Origin: Brevundimonas sp. M20
GTDB lineage: Bacteria > Pseudomonadota > Alphaproteobacteria > Caulobacterales > Caulobacteraceae
Direction: 5' to 3'
Length of the DNA: 64,000 nt
Assembly: GCF_006547065.1 (NCBI RefSeq)
Contig: NZ_CP041243.1
Location: 2,929,001-2,993,000, forward strand
Of this stretch, positions 61,434-64,000 are shown one piece after another; position 1 is the stretch's first letter, and every line of letters starts with the position of its first letter. Position numbers and translations under genes: made by a program. Below the pieces are notes generated by a model that did no database searches, had not been told where the DNA came from, and saw only the letters and a program-made list of their open reading frames with translations.

Positions 61434-61904
61434 ATGATCGACGAGCTTTACAGCGCGCGCATCCTGACGCTGGCGGCGAACCTGCCGCATAGCGGCCGAC
61501 TGCCCGCGCCCGAAGGGACCGGCGAACGGGTCGCCAAGCTGTGCGGCTCCAAGGCCGTGGTCGATGTGACGCTGGACGCCGACGGCCGGATCGAAAGCTT
61601 CGCGCAGGATGTGAAGGCCTGCGCCCTCGGTCAGGCCGCCGCGGGCGTGCTGGGCGAGGCCGTGATCGGCGCGACGGAGCCGGAACTGGCCGCCGCGCGT
61701 GACGCCATGCTGGCCATGCTCAAGTCCGGCGGCGAAGGCCCCGAGGGTCGTTTCGAGGGCCTGCGCGCCCTGAAACAGGTCGCCGACTATCCGGCGCGCC
61801 ACGCCTCCACCATGGTCGCCATCGAGGCGACGCTGGAGGCCGTCACCCAGGCCTTGGGCCGCAAGACCCCCGACACACGAACTAGGCTCGCCGGTGCGGC
61901 CTGA
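61434..61904 (+). CDS. Iron-sulfur cluster scaffold (NifU/IscU-like) protein
   Basis: The 156-residue protein matches the alphaproteobacterial NifU-N-like group: IDELYSARILTLAANLPHSG, LPAPEGTGERVAKLCGSKAV (first Cys), DVKACALGQAAAGVLGE (second Cys) and ALKQVADYPARHASTMVAI. The third Cys of true IscU is replaced here (VADYPARHAS), so scaffold function may differ. The start at 61434 (MIDELY) gives the usual length. It precedes yidD by 46 nt. Confidence 0.85.
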   Translation: MIDELYSARILTLAANLPHSGRLPAPEGTGERVAKLCGSKAVVDVTLDADGRIESFAQDVKACALGQAAAGVLGEAVIGATEPELAAARDAMLAMLKSGGEGPEGRFEGLRALKQVADYPARHASTMVAIEATLEAVTQALGRKTPDTRTRLAGAA

Positions 61905-61950
61905 TCGTCGCTTGTCGTAGCCGCGCTCGCGGTTGATAAGCGCAACCGAC

Positions 61951-62208
61951 ATGGCCCTCGGCGATACCCTTTATGAACACGGCGTCCGCCTTGCCCATCG
62001 CGGGTACAAGGTGACGCTGTCGCCCCTGATCGGACAGCACTGCCGGTTTCGACCGACCTGCTCCGACTACGGCCGGGACGCGCTGATCCAGCACGGCCCG
62101 ATCCGGGGGGGATGGCTCACCATCCGACGCCTCTGTAAATGCCATCCCTTCAGCGGCATGGACTGGACCTATGATCCGGTGCCGCCGCCGCCCGAAAAGA
62201 CAGACTGA
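61951..62208 (+). CDS. yidD: Membrane protein insertion efficiency factor YidD
   Basis: The 85-residue protein shows the YidD core: [52 protein letters not shown] and [10 protein letters not shown], with the conserved Cys residues. YidD helps YidC-dependent insertion at the membrane. Its stop overlaps the thrS start by one base (TGATG), so the two are coupled. Confidence 0.94.
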   Translation: MALGDTLYEHGVRLAHRGYKVTLSPLIGQHCRFRPTCSDYGRDALIQHGPIRGGWLTIRRLCKCHPFSGMDWTYDPVPPPPEKTD

Positions 62209-64000
62209 TGATCGAACTCAAATTCCCCGACGGCGCCAGCCGACAATATGATGACGGCGCCACGGGCCGTGACGTCGCCGCCTCCATCTCGCCCTCGCTG
62301 GCCAAGCGGGCCGCGCTGGTCGAGATCAACGGCCAGCAATGGGACCTTGATCGTCCGCTCGAAGGCAGCGGCGACTTCAAGCTGATCATGCGCGACGATC
62401 CGGGCGCACTGGAGACCATTCGGCACGACGCCGCTCACATTCTGGCGCAGGCGGTGCAGGAGCTGTTCCCCGGCACCCAGGTGACCATCGGCCCGGCCAT
62501 CGAGGACGGGTTCTATTACGACTTCTTCCGCGAGGAGCCCTTCTCGACGGACGACTTCGCCGCGATCGAGAAGCGGATGGCCGAGATCGTCGATCGCGAC
62601 GAAAAGCTGGTGCGCGAGGTCTGGGACCGCGACGAGGCCGTGGCGATGTTCGAGGCCAAGGGCGAGAAGTTCAAGGCCGAGCTGATCCGCGACCTGCCCG
62701 CCGGCGAGACGATCACGGTCTATCGCACCGGCGGCTGGGCCGACCTGTGCCGCGGCCCCCACTTCCCGACGACGAAATTCGTCGGCAAGGCCTTCAAGCT
62801 GACCAAGGTCGCCGGGGCCTACTGGCGCGGCGACAGCAAGCGCGAGCAGCTGCAGCGCATCTATGCGACGGCCTGGGCCAACCAGGCCGATCTGGACGCC
62901 TATCTGAAGCGTCTGGAGGAGGCCGAGAAGCGCGACCACCGCAAGGTCGGCAAGGCCATGGAGCTCTTCCACATGCAGGAAGAGGGCCGGGGCATGGTCT
63001 TCTGGCACCCCAAGGGCTGGGTTCTGTGGCGCGTGCTGGAAGCCTATATGCGCCGCCGTCTGGACAAGGCCGGCTACGTCGAGGTGAAGACCCCGCAGGT
63101 GCTGGACCGCAAGTTCTGGGAACAGAGCGGCCACTGGGACAAGTACCGTCCCAACATGTTCGTCTGCGAGACGGTCGAGGGCGAGGAACTGAGCCTGAAG
63201 CCGATGAACTGCCCGGGCCACGTGCAGATCTTCGATCAGGGTCAGCGCTCATACCGTGAACTGCCGCTGCGCATGGCCGAGTTCGGCGCCTGCCACCGCT
63301 ATGAACCGTCCGGTTCGCTGCACGGCCTGATGCGGGTGCGCGGCTTCACCCAGGACGACGCCCACATCTTCTGCCGCGAGGACCAGATCGTCGAGGAGAC
63401 GGCCGAGTTCATCAAGCTGGCCCGTTCGGTCCACGCCGACCTGGGCATGGAGACGGCCTACATCAGCCTGGGCACCCGCCCCGAGAACCGCGCCGGCACG
63501 GACGAGTTCTGGGACAAGGCCGAGGCCCTGATGGCCGACGCCGCCCGCGCCGCCGGAACCGAGCCGGTCGTCACCGAGGGCGATGGCGCCTTCTACGCGC
63601 CCAAGCTGGACTTCATCGTCAAGGACGCCATCGGCCGCGAATGGACCTGCGGCACGATCCAGCTGGACTATGTCCTGCCGGAACGTCTGGACGCGACCTA
63701 CATCGCCGAGGACGGCCAGAAGCACCGCCCGGTCATGCTGCACCGCGCGATCCTGGGCTCGTTCGAGCGCTTCATCGGCATCATGATCGAGAACTACGCC
63801 GGGGCCTTCCCGCTGTGGCTGGCGCCGGTTCAGGCCGTGGTGGCGACCATCGTGTCGGACGCCGACGACTACGCCCACGAGGTGGTGGCCAAGTTCAGGG
63901 CCGCCGGTCTGCGCACCGAGATCGACCTGCGCAACGAGAAGGTCGGCTACAAGGTGCGCGAGCACTCGGTCGCAAAGGTCCCGGTCATCGCCGTGGTCGG
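62208..64000 (+). CDS. thrS: Threonyl-tRNA synthetase (partial, 3' end off window)
   Basis: From ATG 62208 the frame is open to the right edge (about 597 codons of an expected 650). It has the N-terminal TGS domain ([16 protein letters not shown]), the editing domain ([17 protein letters not shown] and the [16 protein letters not shown] segment), and the class II core with motif 2 [20 protein letters not shown], zinc ligands Cys in LKPMNCPGH and His in MLHRAILGS, and motif 3 GSFERFIGI. The anticodon-binding domain starts at [11 protein letters not shown] and is cut off. Confidence 0.97.
   Translation, partial: MIELKFPDGASRQYDDGATGRDVAASISPSLAKRAALVEINGQQWDLDRPLEGSGDFKLIMRDDPGALETIRHDAAHILAQAVQELFPGTQVTIGPAIEDGFYYDFFREEPFSTDDFAAIEKRMAEIVDRDEKLVREVWDRDEAVAMFEAKGEKFKAELIRDLPAGETITVYRTGGWADLCRGPHFPTTKFVGKAFKLTKVAGAYWRGDSKREQLQRIYATAWANQADLDAYLKRLEEAEKRDHRKVGKAMELFHMQEEGRGMVFWHPKGWVLWRVLEAYMRRRLDKAGYVEVKTPQVLDRKFWEQSGHWDKYRPNMFVCETVEGEELSLKPMNCPGHVQIFDQGQRSYRELPLRMAEFGACHRYEPSGSLHGLMRVRGFTQDDAHIFCREDQIVEETAEFIKLARSVHADLGMETAYISLGTRPENRAGTDEFWDKAEALMADAARAAGTEPVVTEGDGAFYAPKLDFIVKDAIGREWTCGTIQLDYVLPERLDATYIAEDGQKHRPVMLHRAILGSFERFIGIMIENYAGAFPLWLAPVQAVVATIVSDADDYAHEVVAKFRAAGLRTEIDLRNEKVGYKVREHSVAKVPVIAVV

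Overview
The window is high-GC DNA from an alphaproteobacterium. The gene set and order (4.5S RNA next to dnaX, ybaB-recR, kdsB, an S23-type four-helix-bundle gene, thrS, otsBA with a GH15 hydrolase, large TonB-dependent receptors) fit Caulobacterales, most likely Brevundimonas. This is inferred from protein and gene-order resemblance; there is no rRNA gene to confirm it.

Layout. 1-12.9 kb looks like core chromosome: a partial WYL regulator, a GST, the otsB-GH15-otsA trehalose/glucan operon, kdsD, a CAP protein, a hemerythrin, a VOC protein, a thiolase/multifunctional beta-oxidation operon and a small secreted protein. At 12978-13051 is an intact tRNA-Gly(CCC). The 3' 50 nt of that tRNA recur in the same orientation at 39736-39785, so 13.05-39.79 kb (about 26.7 kb) has the shape of a genomic island inserted into the tRNA 3' end. 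No integrase is visible. The island carries a three-gene membrane/lipoprotein unit divergent from an unusual winged-helix/Ser-Thr kinase/TM/TPR protein, an HxlR regulator with a carboxymuconolactone-decarboxylase-like protein, a membrane LytTR regulator, two serine hydrolases, a phytanoyl-CoA-dioxygenase-like gene behind a tiny leader ORF, and a complete alginate-use cluster.

The alginate cluster reads as a pathway: TonB receptor (uptake), PL6 and PL17 lyases (polymer to oligomer to monomer), a hexuronate-type MFS importer, an SDR (DEH to KDG), a PfkB kinase (KDG to KDPG), an SGNH esterase and a FadR-type regulator. Near-identical palindromes with the core ACCAATTGGT lie upstream of both the PL6-led operon and the receptor gene, and are probable sites for that regulator. 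No KDPG aldolase gene is seen, so KDPG presumably enters the host Entner-Doudoroff route.

39.8-64 kb holds a secreted protein, a catalase-like/LodA quinoprotein oxidase fusion with its flavoprotein partner, a TraB/GumN protein, a small XRE-regulator/membrane-protein operon with a clear inverted-repeat operator, rmuC, an SPFH-domain pair, ybaB-CPCC-recR, a nitroreductase, dnaX, 4.5S RNA (minus strand), nudC, a four-helix-bundle gene, kdsB, a membrane-anchored cytochrome c, an NlpC/P60 and M17 peptidase pair, a TPR protein, a HAD phosphatase, a NifU-like scaffold protein, yidD and a 3'-truncated thrS.

The most unusual signal is a family of intergenic elements whose inverted-repeat arms are built from tandem heptamers (GGGATTA, GTGAGTA, GTGAGCA types) and which abut the stop codons of neighbouring genes (6751-6849, 52021-52096, 55230-55709, 58221-58330). 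One carries the four-helix-bundle gene as its only cargo; another has closely matching arms but no gene. Separate dispersed repeats are a REP-like hairpin with covarying stems (five copies, all outside the island) and a TGTCCGCTTCTGGCGC-type repeat found only inside the island.
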